Of a stretch of 64,000 nucleotides of DNA, positions 8,383-16,001 are shown piece by piece. Source of the DNA: Actinomadura barringtoniae (lineage in GTDB: Bacteria; Actinomycetota; Actinomycetes; Streptosporangiales; Streptosporangiaceae); NCBI RefSeq assembly GCF_017573505.1, contig NZ_JAGEOJ010000004.1, positions 434,001-498,000 on the forward strand, given 5' to 3'. Numbering within the stretch: position 1 is the stretch's first letter; every line of letters begins with the position of its first letter. The notes below the pieces were generated by a model. The model did not search any database. It was not told the DNA's origin and was given only the letters and a program-made list of their open reading frames with translations. The translations under genes were made by a program, and so were the position numbers.

Positions 8383-9897
8383 TCAGCGCGTCGCCTTCGT
8401 GAAGTCGACGCTGTTCAGCGGCCCGTAGACGACGCCGTCCACGCCCGAGCCGAGCCCGTAGTTGTAGATCTGCTTGTACAGCGGCACGAAGCAGTGCTCC
8501 TGGACGACGCTGATCGAGTTGAGCTCGTCGTAGGTGCTCTGCGCGGCCGCGGCGTCCTTCTGCTCCAGCGCCTTGGCGATCATCTTGTCGGTCGCCGGGC
8601 TCGGGCAGTTGCCGGTGATCGACGCCGTCTTCACGTAGCCGGTGGCGAAGAAGTCGGGGACGGCGACGTTCGGGACGGCGCCGAGCATGTACATGCCGTT
8701 GATCTGCCGGCCCACGACCTGCTTGACCAGCGTGCCGTAGTCGACGGGCAGGTACTTCACCTTGAAGCCGGCCTGCTCGAGGCTCGCGCCCACGGCCTGC
8801 GCGACCTCCTTCATGTTGGTGTACTGCGCGGCCGGATAGGTCAGGTTGACCGAGGGCGACGACGAGCCGACGAGCTGCTTGGCCTTGGCCGGGTCGGCGT
8901 CCACCTTGTCCTTGGGCTGCGTGCCGGGCTTGACGTTCAGCAGGCCGCCGTCGGCGACCGCCTTGCCGTTGAAGATGCCCTTGACGATGTCGTCCCGGTT
9001 GATCGCGAGGGCCGCCGCCTCCCGCAGGGTGGGGTTGTCGAAGGGCGCCTTGGTCGTCTCCAGGACCGCAGTGATCTTCAGCGCGCTCTCGGTGCTGACG
9101 ACCTTGAGCCCGGCGCCCTTGGCCTGGTCGGCCTGGGCCGGCGGCAGGTCGAAGGCGACGTCCACGCTCTTGCTCTGCAGCAGCGCCAGCCGCTGCGAGG
9201 CCTCGGTCGCCCAGGTGAAGGTGACCCCGGTGTTGCCGGGCTTCTGGCCCCAGTAGGCCGGGTTCGCCTTGACCGAGATCTCGCGTCCGGCCTTGGAGGC
9301 CTCGAACGTGTACGGCCCGGTGCCGACCGGGGCGGCCGAGAAGCCCGCCGGGCCCTTCTGCTTGTAGTACTTGGGCGGCAGCAGGAACACCGTGGTCAGC
9401 AGGTTCGGGATGTCGTACTGCGGGCGCTTGGTGTTGATCACGATGGTCGTGGCGTCCGGGGCCTCGATGGAGGCGACGTTGGTGAAGTAGGTCTTCAGCA
9501 GCGAGGTGGCCGAGCTGCGGGTGAGCTCCAGCGTGGCGGCGGCCGCCGCGGCGTCCGCGGGCTCCCCGTTGCTGAACTTCACGCCCTCGCGCATCGTGAA
9601 CGTCCACTTGTCGGGCGAGGAGCGCTTCCAGTCGGTGATCAGACCGGTCTTGGCGGGCTCCAGCTCGGCGTCGGTGGCGATGAGCGGCTCGATCATGGTC
9701 GCCCAGACGACCTGGGCCGAACGGGCTCCGGCGATCGGGTCGAGCGTGGCCGGCTGGGCGTTGAGCAGCGCCCGGATCGTGGACGTGCCCGCCGAACCGG
9801 TCCCCGGATCGCCGCCGCAACCGGCGGCGCCGATCGCCACCGCTGCCGCGACGGCGACGCTCGCCAGTCGCCGAGGGGTCAGGGCGTTCTTGATCAT
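8383..9897 (-). CDS. Extracellular solute-binding lipoprotein, family 5 (DppA/OppA-like)
   Basis: A 504-residue secreted lipoprotein that captures the substrate for the importer encoded downstream. The N-terminus has positive charges, a hydrophobic stretch and a lipobox ending AAGCGG, with the lipidated Cys at residue 27. The family-5 core follows, including the characteristic WTFTMREGVKFSNGEP block. Family 5 proteins bind peptides, nickel chelates, sugars or opines. Being first in an operon that ends in acyl-CoA enzymes argues that the ligand feeds that pathway (inference). GGGAGG precedes the ATG by six bases. Transcription probably starts in the 206 bp gap to the divergent hydratase gene. 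Confidence 0.92.
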   Translation of the reverse strand: MIKNALTPRRLASVAVAAAVAIGAAGCGGDPGTGSAGTSTIRALLNAQPATLDPIAGARSAQVVWATMIEPLIATDAELEPAKTGLITDWKRSSPDKWTFTMREGVKFSNGEPADAAAAAATLELTRSSATSLLKTYFTNVASIEAPDATTIVINTKRPQYDIPNLLTTVFLLPPKYYKQKGPAGFSAAPVGTGPYTFEASKAGREISVKANPAYWGQKPGNTGVTFTWATEASQRLALLQSKSVDVAFDLPPAQADQAKGAGLKVVSTESALKITAVLETTKAPFDNPTLREAAALAINRDDIVKGIFNGKAVADGGLLNVKPGTQPKDKVDADPAKAKQLVGSSSPSVNLTYPAAQYTNMKEVAQAVGASLEQAGFKVKYLPVDYGTLVKQVVGRQINGMYMLGAVPNVAVPDFFATGYVKTASITGNCPSPATDKMIAKALEQKDAAAAQSTYDELNSISVVQEHCFVPLYKQIYNYGLGSGVDGVVYGPLNSVDFTKATR

Positions 9898-9989
9898 TTG
9901 GATCCTCCCCAGCGTCGCATCGCCCGCGACGTCGGGGCGACGGCATTCCCGTGTCTCTCAGACCCGGGCCCGTGACGGTCGTCACAAAG

Positions 9990-10005
9990 TACCGACCGGC
10001 CGGTA
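9990..10005. promoter_or_regulatory. Inverted repeat, candidate TetR operator (site 1)
   Basis: TACCGACCGGCCGGTA, a 16-bp near-perfect palindrome (14 of 16 positions symmetric), in the gap between the solute-binding lipoprotein gene and the divergent enoyl-CoA hydratase gene. It resembles three other sites in this window that share the TACCGAC half and fits a TetR-family operator. It would control the whole leftward transporter/catabolic operon. Confidence 0.6.
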
Positions 10006-10075
10006 TCAAGTCAATGGTCAGATCCAGGTCATGATGCAGGACTCTGTCCAGATTTTCACGGCCCGGGCCTTATTT

Positions 10076-10095
10076 CATACCGACTGGCATGTATG
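10076..10095. promoter_or_regulatory. Candidate TetR operator (site 2) overlapping a leaderless promoter
   Basis: CATACCGACTGGCATGTATG. The left half matches the other sites exactly; the right half is weaker but keeps the outer GTATG. A TATGAT -10 box at 10092-10097 overlaps its right end and lies six bases before the ATG at 10104. The mRNA is therefore probably leaderless, and a bound repressor would cover the -10. Confidence 0.6.
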
Positions 10096-10103
10096 ATTTG
10101 GCC

Positions 10104-10841
10104 ATGTCGATCACAGTGACGAACGACTACGAGGGGCGCGTCGCCAGGGTGACCTTCGACAACTCCGCGCGGGGCAACTGCTTCGACACCGCCCTGCTGC
10201 TGGAGCTGACCGAGACCCTGGAGGCCGCAGCCGATGACCCGTCTTGCGTCGTGATCCGCCTGGACATGGCCGGGAGGCACTTCTGCGGCGGCTGGGACAC
10301 CTCGGCGTTCGAGGGCCTCTTCGGCGAGTCCGCGGAGACCGTGGCCGAACGCCTGCGGGCCAGCGACGCGCTCGTCGATCGGATCCGGCGGCTGCCGGTG
10401 CCGGTGGTGGCCGGGGTCCGCGGCAAGGTCATCGGGTTCGGCGTCGGCCTGCTGGACGCCGTGCACCTCCCGGTCGCCGCGGCGGACGCCCAGGTCTCGC
10501 TGCCCGAGGCGCGGTTCGGGTTCGCCCCGGCCGGCGTCGGCCACCTGATCGCCCAGGCGCTGCCGCGCGCCCAGGCCTACGCCCTGCTGTGCGGGCTCAC
10601 GAGCGCCACGGGCCGCCGGCTGGAGGCGTGGGGCCTGGTCTCCAAGGTCGTGCCCGGGGCCGCCGAGCTCGACAAGGCCGTCGACGAGGTCGTCGACGGG
10701 CTGCTCGCGGTGCCGGGCGACACCCTGCGCGCGATCGTCGACGTCGTCGAGTCCAGCCTGCGCACGGGCCGGCCCGACCGGGCGTACGAGGCGTCGGCGC
10801 GCACCATCGTCGACGCCGGCCACGAGGGAGGCGAATCGTGA
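10104..10841 (+). CDS. Enoyl-CoA hydratase/isomerase family protein
   Basis: A 245-residue crotonase-fold enzyme acting on an acyl-CoA. Oxyanion-hole segments are recognisable: MAGRHFCGGWDTSAF in the first half and RGKVIGFGVGLLDAV, the second backbone-NH loop. In hydratases a Glu follows the G-G/A-G motif and another sits near EARFG; here LPEARFGFAP carries one Glu, so hydration or isomerisation is plausible but the exact reaction is not fixed. The ATG at 10104 is preferred over one five codons upstream, because the latter lies inside the operator and the -10 box suggests a leaderless start. First gene of a three-gene rightward operon. Confidence 0.88.
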   Translation: MSITVTNDYEGRVARVTFDNSARGNCFDTALLLELTETLEAAADDPSCVVIRLDMAGRHFCGGWDTSAFEGLFGESAETVAERLRASDALVDRIRRLPVPVVAGVRGKVIGFGVGLLDAVHLPVAAADAQVSLPEARFGFAPAGVGHLIAQALPRAQAYALLCGLTSATGRRLEAWGLVSKVVPGAAELDKAVDEVVDGLLAVPGDTLRAIVDVVESSLRTGRPDRAYEASARTIVDAGHEGGES

Positions 10842-11656
10842 ACGACCCCGTGTTCCAGCCGGGCGAGGCGGTCTGGGTCGAGCTGTGCACGCCCGATCCC
10901 GAGGCGGCGGAGGAGTTCTACTCCGCGCTCCTCGGCTGGTCGGCCCGGCATGAGCGGCTCGGCGGCTCGACGTACCGGATGTGCTCGGTCGACGGCCGCG
11001 ACGTCGCCGGGATCTCCGACGGGTCGCTGCACGGCGGGCGGCCACGCGGCTGGCTGACCTACTTCGCCATCGACGACATCGCGGCGGGCACCGAGGAGGC
11101 GGTCGCGCTCGGCGGCGAACTCGTGACGGGCCCGCGGTACCTCCCGGCCGCCGGGACGGGCGCGACCGTGATCGACCCGTTCGGCGCGGCCTTCGGCCTC
11201 TACCAGGGCGAGGCCCGCGCGGGCGTCCAGCTGCTCAACGTGCCCGGCGCGCTCTGCTGGAACGAGCTGGACACCGGCGAGCCGGGCAAGTCGGTGGCCT
11301 ACTACCGGTCCCTCTTCCACTACGGGACCGAGGAACGCGACGACACCCCGACCGGACGGCCCTACACGGTGCTGACCCTCGGCGACGTCCCGGTCGCGGG
11401 CGTGCTGGAGATGGACAACGAGTGGCCGAACCTCGTGCCGTCGAAGTGGATCACCTACTTCAGCGTCACGTCGCTCGACGAGGCGGTCGCTCTGGCGACC
11501 GAGCTCGGAGGCGCCCCGACCGTCGGGCCGATCGAGAGCCCGCACGGCCCGCTTCACCTGGTGAAGGACCCCGGAGGCCACACGGTGTGCCTGATCCAGC
11601 TCGAGGACGGCCTCCGGCCCGACTACGCTTCCTCTCCCCCGGCGGTGACCCGATGA
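10838..11656 (+). CDS. Two-domain VOC family protein
   Basis: A 272-residue protein with tandem VOC domains: residues 10-120 start at VWVELCTPDPEAAEEFYSALLGW, and residues 132-260 start at LCWNELDTGEPGKSVAYYRSLF. Tandem domains form one metal-centred site in extradiol dioxygenases and related lyases. Here the last strand ends DPGGHTVCLIQ, lacking an obvious Glu ligand, and the first domain ends FGLYQGE with one. Catalysis is therefore uncertain, and a binding or antibiotic-resistance-like role is possible. The GTG start overlaps the hydratase stop (GTGA), which suggests coupled translation. Confidence 0.85.
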   Translation: MNDPVFQPGEAVWVELCTPDPEAAEEFYSALLGWSARHERLGGSTYRMCSVDGRDVAGISDGSLHGGRPRGWLTYFAIDDIAAGTEEAVALGGELVTGPRYLPAAGTGATVIDPFGAAFGLYQGEARAGVQLLNVPGALCWNELDTGEPGKSVAYYRSLFHYGTEERDDTPTGRPYTVLTLGDVPVAGVLEMDNEWPNLVPSKWITYFSVTSLDEAVALATELGGAPTVGPIESPHGPLHLVKDPGGHTVCLIQLEDGLRPDYASSPPAVTR

Positions 11657-12168
11657 CGACCGAACCGTTGTTCGACTCCACCCAGTTCCGCCGCGTGTGC
11701 GGTCACTTCCCCACCGGCGTGACGGCGGTGACGGCCCGTACCGCCGACGGGCGGGTCGCGGCGCTGACGGTCAACTCCTTCACCTCGGTGTCGCTCGACC
11801 CGGCGAAGGTGCTGTTCTGCCTGGCGCACTCGTCGTCGAGCTTCCAGACCCTCACCGACGCCGAGCGCATCGCGATCCACATCCTGAGCCAGGAGCAGGA
11901 GGACGTCGCGCGGCGGTTCGCCACGTCGGGGCTGTCGGGTGAGGAACGGCTGGGCGGCGTCGGCTGGACGCCCGGCCCGGGCGGCGTCCCGCTGCTGCCC
12001 GAGACCCCCGCCATCCTCGCCGGGCACCCGGCCGAGATCATCACCAGCGGCGACCACGTGATCATCCTGGTCGCCGTGGACCACGTTCACCTGAAGCCGA
12101 GCGAGACGCCGGCCCTGTCGTTCTACCAGGGCCGGTTCACCACGCCCGTCGTCGCCGCCACGGACTGA
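11653..12168 (+). CDS. Flavin reductase-like (HpaC/DIM6-NTAB) FMN-binding protein
   Basis: A 171-residue split-barrel flavin reductase of the type that supplies reduced FMN/FAD to a separate monooxygenase. Family hallmarks are FPTGVTAVTA near residue 15, ALTVNSFTSVSLDPAKVLFCL (flavin phosphate and isoalloxazine contacts) around 35-57, and the C-terminal HVHLKPSETPALSFYQGRF. It overlaps the VOC gene by 4 bp. No monooxygenase lies in this three-gene operon, so its partner is probably one of the ACAD- or FAD-type enzymes elsewhere (inference). Confidence 0.88.
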   Translation: MTTEPLFDSTQFRRVCGHFPTGVTAVTARTADGRVAALTVNSFTSVSLDPAKVLFCLAHSSSSFQTLTDAERIAIHILSQEQEDVARRFATSGLSGEERLGGVGWTPGPGGVPLLPETPAILAGHPAEIITSGDHVIILVAVDHVHLKPSETPALSFYQGRFTTPVVAATD

Positions 12169-12173
12169 CGGGT

Positions 12174-12197
12174 GGGGCGCCGGGGCCCCGGCGTCCC
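12174..12197. terminator. GC-rich hairpin between convergent genes
   Basis: The 28-bp gap between the flavin reductase and TetR genes, which converge, is almost filled by the perfect palindrome CGCCGGGGCCCCGGCG (12178-12193). Its stem extends outward with GGG/CCC pairs. A transcript from either strand would fold into a strong hairpin, so it probably acts as a bidirectional terminator. There is no U-tract, as is usual in high-GC actinomycetes. Confidence 0.55.
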
Positions 12198-12943
12198 TAC
12201 TCGGTGAGCAGTCCCATGAGGATCAGCTCGCAGAACTGCTCGGCCACCTCGTCGATCCCGAGGCTGCCCTCGGGGTTGAACCACTGGAAGGCCGACGCGC
12301 ACATGCCGAAGATGCCGAAGGTGATGATGCGGTCGCTCATCTCCCGGCGGAACGCGCCGGCGTCGATGCCGCGCTGCACCACCTCGCGAAAGATCGTCTC
12401 GAGCGTGTCGCGCTTCTCGCCGACCGACAGGAGCCGGTCGCCGGTGAGGTGCCGCCGCTCCTGGTAGAAGATCGCGACGTGCGCCCGGTAGGTCGCCACC
12501 CCGGCCAGGCTCAGGCCGATGAGTGCGCGCAGCTGCTCGACCGGGTCGGAGTCCTCGTCGATGATCGCCCGGGCGGACTCGATCTGGGTGTCGAGATAGT
12601 CGTTCTGGATCTTCCAGAGCAGATCCTCCTTGCTCTGGAAGTGGTGGTAGAACGCGCCCTTGGTGAGGTTGGCGCGCACGACGATCTCCTTGAGCGTCGT
12701 ACGGTCGAAGCCCTCCCGCTCGAACAGGTAGAGCGCGCTGTCGACGATCTCCCGGCGGGTCCGCTGCGGGTCGTAGCCGCCGGACCACCGCCAGCCGGGG
12801 TCCTCGGTCCGCGAGCCCGCCGCCTCCTCCGGCCCGCCGCGGGCCTCGCCCGCCGGCCCGCCCGGGGACTGCTCCGCCGGCCCGCCCGGGGACTCGTCCT
12901 CGCTCGGGGACTCGTCCGCCGCGACCGCGGTCTCCTCTGCCAT
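12197..12943 (-). CDS. TetR/AcrR family regulator (KstR2-like C-terminal domain) with acidic N-terminal tail
   Basis: A 248-residue repressor. The DNA-binding HTH lies around residues 60-105 (TTLKEIVVRANLTKGAFYHHF), followed by a ligand domain whose YQERRHL and QWFNPEGSLGIDEVAEQF features resemble the KstR2/FadR-type TetR group that senses acyl-CoA or CoA thioesters. Residues 1-50 are an unusual Glu/Ser/Gly/Pro-rich tail with a duplicated SPGGPA unit. AAGGAG sits seven bases before the ATG. It follows the MaoC gene by 20 bp and is probably autoregulated from site 3. It is the best candidate to bind the four TACCGAC-type sites. Confidence 0.88.
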   Translation of the reverse strand: MAEETAVAADESPSEDESPGGPAEQSPGGPAGEARGGPEEAAGSRTEDPGWRWSGGYDPQRTRREIVDSALYLFEREGFDRTTLKEIVVRANLTKGAFYHHFQSKEDLLWKIQNDYLDTQIESARAIIDEDSDPVEQLRALIGLSLAGVATYRAHVAIFYQERRHLTGDRLLSVGEKRDTLETIFREVVQRGIDAGAFRREMSDRIITFGIFGMCASAFQWFNPEGSLGIDEVAEQFCELILMGLLTE

Positions 12944-12963
12944 CGCGCTCCTTCCGGTATCGG

Positions 12964-13449
12964 TCACGGATGGTAACGGAACAAGATCTCCGCCACGCAA
13001 CAGGTGCTGGCGTCGTTCGCGAACTCCACGACCACCGACGCCTTGGCCTGCACGCCCTCCTGCCCGCCGCCGCGGGCCGGAACCCGCTCGGCCGAGACGA
13101 GCGTGGCGACGCCCTGGATCTCGGTGCCGGGCGGCAGCGGCCGGACGAACCGCACGCGGTCGAGCCCGTAGTTGACGCCCATCGACACGTTCTCGATCGT
13201 GAGGATGTCGGCGAGCAGCCGGGGCACGAGCGCGAGGGTCAGGAAGCCGTGGGCGATCGTACCGCCGAAGGGGCCGGCCACGGCCCGCTCGACGTCGACG
13301 TGGATCCACTGGTGATCGCCGGTGACGTCGGCGAACCGGTCGATCTCGTCCTGGGTCACCACCCGGGTCTGGCTGGCGCCGAGTTCACTGCCGACCAGGT
13401 CGAGCAGTTCGTACGGCCCGTTCAGGGCGGTCCGTTGGGGCGTCCGCAT
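12964..13449 (-). CDS. MaoC family (R)-specific enoyl-CoA hydratase
   Basis: A 161-residue hot-dog-fold dehydratase. The catalytic Asp/His motif is intact in TGDHQWIHVD (residues about 64-73), followed by GTIAHGFLTL. It should hydrate a trans-2-enoyl-CoA to the (R)-3-hydroxyacyl-CoA, matching an MFE-type (R)-hydroxyacyl dehydrogenase like the SDR of the first operon. A TetR-type operator and a TACATT -10 lie just upstream, so it heads its own MaoC-TetR unit although the hydratase gene upstream ends only 46 bp away. Confidence 0.9.
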   Translation of the reverse strand: MRTPQRTALNGPYELLDLVGSELGASQTRVVTQDEIDRFADVTGDHQWIHVDVERAVAGPFGGTIAHGFLTLALVPRLLADILTIENVSMGVNYGLDRVRFVRPLPPGTEIQGVATLVSAERVPARGGGQEGVQAKASVVVEFANDASTCCVAEILFRYHP

Positions 13450-13462
13450 CGTGGAGCCACTC

Positions 13463-13482
13463 CATTCCGACTGGTCGTAATG
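13463..13482. promoter_or_regulatory. Candidate TetR operator (site 3) upstream of MaoC-TetR
   Basis: CATTCCGACTGGTCGTAATG, symmetric at 16 of 20 positions and the most palindromic full-length copy of the family. On the minus strand a TACATT -10 box (13484-13479) overlaps its edge, 30 bp before the MaoC start. This suits repression of MaoC and autoregulation of the TetR gene. Confidence 0.62.
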
Positions 13483-13495
13483 TAAATGCTACGCC

Positions 13496-14236
13496 TCAGC
13501 GTGCGCGCCGGGCGGCGGTGAAGGCAGCGATCTGGCCGTCGATGTGCTCCCGGAGCACGCGGGCCTCGCGTGACCAGGCGTCTTCGTCGCCGTGGCCCCG
13601 GGCGACCTTGAGCATCCGGGCGACCGCCACGGGGTCCAGGCCGGCGATGCGGTTCGCGATCGCCAGTACGTGGTCGTCGAGGTCGGTGTCGGGGACGGCC
13701 TCGCTGACCAGGCCGCGGCCCGCGGCCTGCTCGGCCGTCCAGGTCTCCCCGGTGATCAGCAGCCTCCGGGCGATGGCGGGGCCGACCGCCTTCGGGAGCA
13801 TGGCGCTGGAACCCCATCCGGGCACCTGGCCGACCGCCACGTGCCGGTCGCCGATGCGCGCGCTCGCGCCGGCGACGGCGATGTCGCAGGCCAGGAGGAG
13901 CTCCAGCCCGCCGCCGTACGCGGCGCCGTTGACCGCCGCGATCGTGGGCCTGCCCGCCTCGCGTACCCGCCCGACGAGGTCGCGCCCGCGTTCGAGGAAC
14001 GCCCGCAGCGCGGGCGGATCCCCGAGCAGGCTCTGCCCCTCGGTCAGGTCCGCCCCGGCGCAGAAGCTCCTGCCCGTGCCAGTGAGAACGAGGGCCGCGA
14101 CGCCGGGCTCGCCGGCCCGGTCGAGCCAGTCCTCGAGGCCCGCCATGACGGCCGAACTGCAGGCGTTACCGGCCCCGGGCCGGTCGATGCGGGCCCAGAG
14201 CGCCGGCCCGCGGCGTTCGACGACGACGGTGCTCAT
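13496..14236 (-). CDS. Enoyl-CoA hydratase/isomerase family protein
   Basis: A 246-residue crotonase-superfamily enzyme with both oxyanion-hole segments: TGTGRSFCAGADLTE (residues 50-64) and NGAAYGGGLELLLACD (about 103-118). The YGGGLEL context with Glu matches hydratase or isomerase activity more than the second hydratase of this window does. It is third in the nitroreductase-quinone reductase-hydratase unit and overlaps the quinone reductase stop by 4 bp. The C-terminal helix ends AAFTAARRAR. Confidence 0.88.
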   Translation of the reverse strand: MSTVVVERRGPALWARIDRPGAGNACSSAVMAGLEDWLDRAGEPGVAALVLTGTGRSFCAGADLTEGQSLLGDPPALRAFLERGRDLVGRVREAGRPTIAAVNGAAYGGGLELLLACDIAVAGASARIGDRHVAVGQVPGWGSSAMLPKAVGPAIARRLLITGETWTAEQAAGRGLVSEAVPDTDLDDHVLAIANRIAGLDPVAVARMLKVARGHGDEDAWSREARVLREHIDGQIAAFTAARRAR

Positions 14237-15177
14237 CGGACGGCCACGCAGAGCTTGCCGAACGCGTCGCCGTCGAGCATGCGTTGCGCCGCCGTCCGGA
14301 CGTCGTCCAGCGCGACGGTGCTGTCGACCAGCGGGCGGATCGTGTGCTCGCCGACGAAGGCGACCAGGGCGGCGAACTCCTCGCGGGTGCCCATCGTCGA
14401 TCCGTGCACGGTGAGCTCGCGGGCGAACAGCCGGGCCAGGTCGATCGGCGCGGTGAAGCCTGTGGACGCGCCGCAGACGACGATCGTGCCGCCCGCCTTG
14501 GCCGATTTCACCGAGTGCTCGAACGTGGCGGGGCCGACGGACTCGATGACGACGTCAACGAGGTCGGGGACCCGTTCATCCGTCCGGAGCGCGGCGTCCG
14601 CACCTGCTTCGAGGGCGCGTTCGCGTTTGGCCTCGGACCGCGAGGTGACGATCACCGAGGCCCCGGCGGCCTTCGCGAGCGCGATGACCGCGGTGGACAC
14701 TCCCCCACCGGCGCCCTGGACGAGGACGGTCTGGCCGGCCTGAAGCCCGGCCTTGGTGAACAGCATCCGGTACGCGGTGAGCCAGGCGGTCGGGATGCTC
14801 GCGGCCTCCTCCCACGTCAGATGGGCGGGCTTGGGCGCGACACCGCCCGCGGGCACGACCGCCTGCTCGGCGAGCAGCCCGTACCCCCGGTCACTGAGCA
14901 GGACGGAGTGCGCGACACCCCTGCCGGCCGTCGCGGGCAGGACGGGATGGACGAGGACCTCCTCGCCGTCGCAGATCCCGGCCCCGTCGCTGCCGAGGAC
15001 GCAGGGCGCTCCACCGGCGACGCCGCGGAGCATCCAGATGTCGTGCATGTTGAGCGCACCCGCGTGGATCTCGACGCGGGACCAGCCGTCGGGCGCCTCG
15101 GGGATGTCGACGTTCCCCACTTCGATGGCGTTGACGGGGTCCTCGGCGGAAGGGGTGGTGACGTGGGCGGCTCTCAC
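14233..15177 (-). CDS. Zinc-less quinone/alcohol reductase, MDR family (QOR-like)
   Basis: A 314-residue medium-chain reductase with a GroES-like N-terminal domain and a Rossmann C-terminal domain. The nucleotide loop is VLVQGAGGGVSTA (about 147-159) and TSRSEAKRERA after the next strand favours NADPH. The structural-zinc Cys cluster is absent, as in enoyl or quinone reductases. It probably reduces a C=C or quinone in the same pathway as the hydratase it overlaps. The GTG start at 15177 gives a GTGA overlap with the nitroreductase stop and RAAHVTTPSAEDP as the N-terminus, typical of the family; an upstream in-frame start would lie inside the nitroreductase gene. Confidence 0.88.
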   Translation of the reverse strand: MRAAHVTTPSAEDPVNAIEVGNVDIPEAPDGWSRVEIHAGALNMHDIWMLRGVAGGAPCVLGSDGAGICDGEEVLVHPVLPATAGRGVAHSVLLSDRGYGLLAEQAVVPAGGVAPKPAHLTWEEAASIPTAWLTAYRMLFTKAGLQAGQTVLVQGAGGGVSTAVIALAKAAGASVIVTSRSEAKRERALEAGADAALRTDERVPDLVDVVIESVGPATFEHSVKSAKAGGTIVVCGASTGFTAPIDLARLFARELTVHGSTMGTREEFAALVAFVGEHTIRPLVDSTVALDDVRTAAQRMLDGDAFGKLCVAVR

Positions 15178-15929
15178 AGAGCTTCCTCCCCGGTGAGCTG
15201 GTCGATCGGCTTGTCTTCGTAGGGGAACGGCCGTTCCCACCGGTCGAGGTAGGCGACCTGGTTCACGGGCCTGCGCGCGGCGGGCCTGAACTCGGTGCCC
15301 TGGGTGTAGGCGACCGGAAGCAGGGTGACCTGGAGGGCGGTGCCGGGAATCCCGAGGATCTCGGCCGCCCGCCGGGCGTGGTGCAGGTGCAGCGAGGTGA
15401 TCACGGTGCCGAGCCCGCGGGCGCGCAGCGCGAGGTTGAACTGCCAGACCGCCGGATAGATCGACCCGTAGACCGCCGAGCTCGTACCCGGGCCGCCTCG
15501 TTCGGGAAGCGGGCGGGTGGCGCAGGGGATCACCAGGTACGGCGCGCGGCCGATGGTGCGGGCGAGGTGGTCGGCTCCGCGCAGGATGCGCTGGGTGCGT
15601 TCGCTGACCTGGCCGTCCGCTCCGACCCCGCCGAGGCGACCCTTCACCTCACGGCCCTCCGTGCCCGCGGACCCGTTCAGCGGCGCGAGGACGTGCTCCT
15701 CGTACGCGGCGAGGTAGAGGTCGGCGAGCGCGGCCTTGCGTTCGGGATCGGCGACCACGACCCAGCGCCAGTCCTGCGCGTCCCCGCCGGTGGGGGCCTG
15801 AAGGGCGAGTTGGAGGCACTCCCCGATCACGTCGAGGGGCACCGGCCGGTCGTAGTCCAGGCGGAGCCTGACCGCGCGGGTCGTGGTGAGGACATGGTTG
15901 AGGTCGGTGAACGGCGGCGCGTCGCCCAT
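15174..15929 (-). CDS. Nitroreductase family FMN-dependent oxidoreductase
   Basis: A 251-residue homodimeric flavoprotein. The FMN-phosphate region RAVRLRLDYDRPV (18-30), QAPTGGDAQDWRWVVV (about 44-59) and the C-terminal RPVNQVAYLDRW are family features. These enzymes transfer hydride from NAD(P)H to nitro groups, quinones, enones or halogenated rings; the substrate here is unknown. First gene of a leftward three-gene unit. AAAGGA lies nine bases before the ATG and a TetR-type operator 14 bp upstream. Confidence 0.87.
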   Translation of the reverse strand: MGDAPPFTDLNHVLTTTRAVRLRLDYDRPVPLDVIGECLQLALQAPTGGDAQDWRWVVVADPERKAALADLYLAAYEEHVLAPLNGSAGTEGREVKGRLGGVGADGQVSERTQRILRGADHLARTIGRAPYLVIPCATRPLPERGGPGTSSAVYGSIYPAVWQFNLALRARGLGTVITSLHLHHARRAAEILGIPGTALQVTLLPVAYTQGTEFRPAARRPVNQVAYLDRWERPFPYEDKPIDQLTGEEAL

Positions 15930-15942
15930 GATTCGGTCCTTT

Positions 15943-15962
15943 CATACCGACTGGTTGGAATC
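15943..15962. promoter_or_regulatory. Candidate TetR operator (site 4) upstream of the nitroreductase gene
   Basis: CATACCGACTGGTTGGAATC, identical to site 2 over its left 12 bases and symmetric at most positions. A TAGATT -10 on the minus strand (15964-15959) overlaps its outer end, the same geometry as sites 2 and 3. It lies 14 bp before the nitroreductase ATG. Confidence 0.6.
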
Positions 15963-16001
15963 TATCATCCCGGCGGCTGCCTGGCCCTACTCCAGCGGGG
16001 T

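Noticed and set aside
8381-10009. Upstream extension of the ABC ATPase frame through the lipoprotein gene
   Set aside because: The extension reads as Arg/Gly-rich shadow of the lipoprotein in another frame. The ATG two bases after the lipoprotein stop gives a normal-size ATPase.
10089-10103. Earlier ATG as start of the enoyl-CoA hydratase
   Set aside because: It lies within the inverted repeat, and the -10 box between it and the second ATG would remove it from the transcript.
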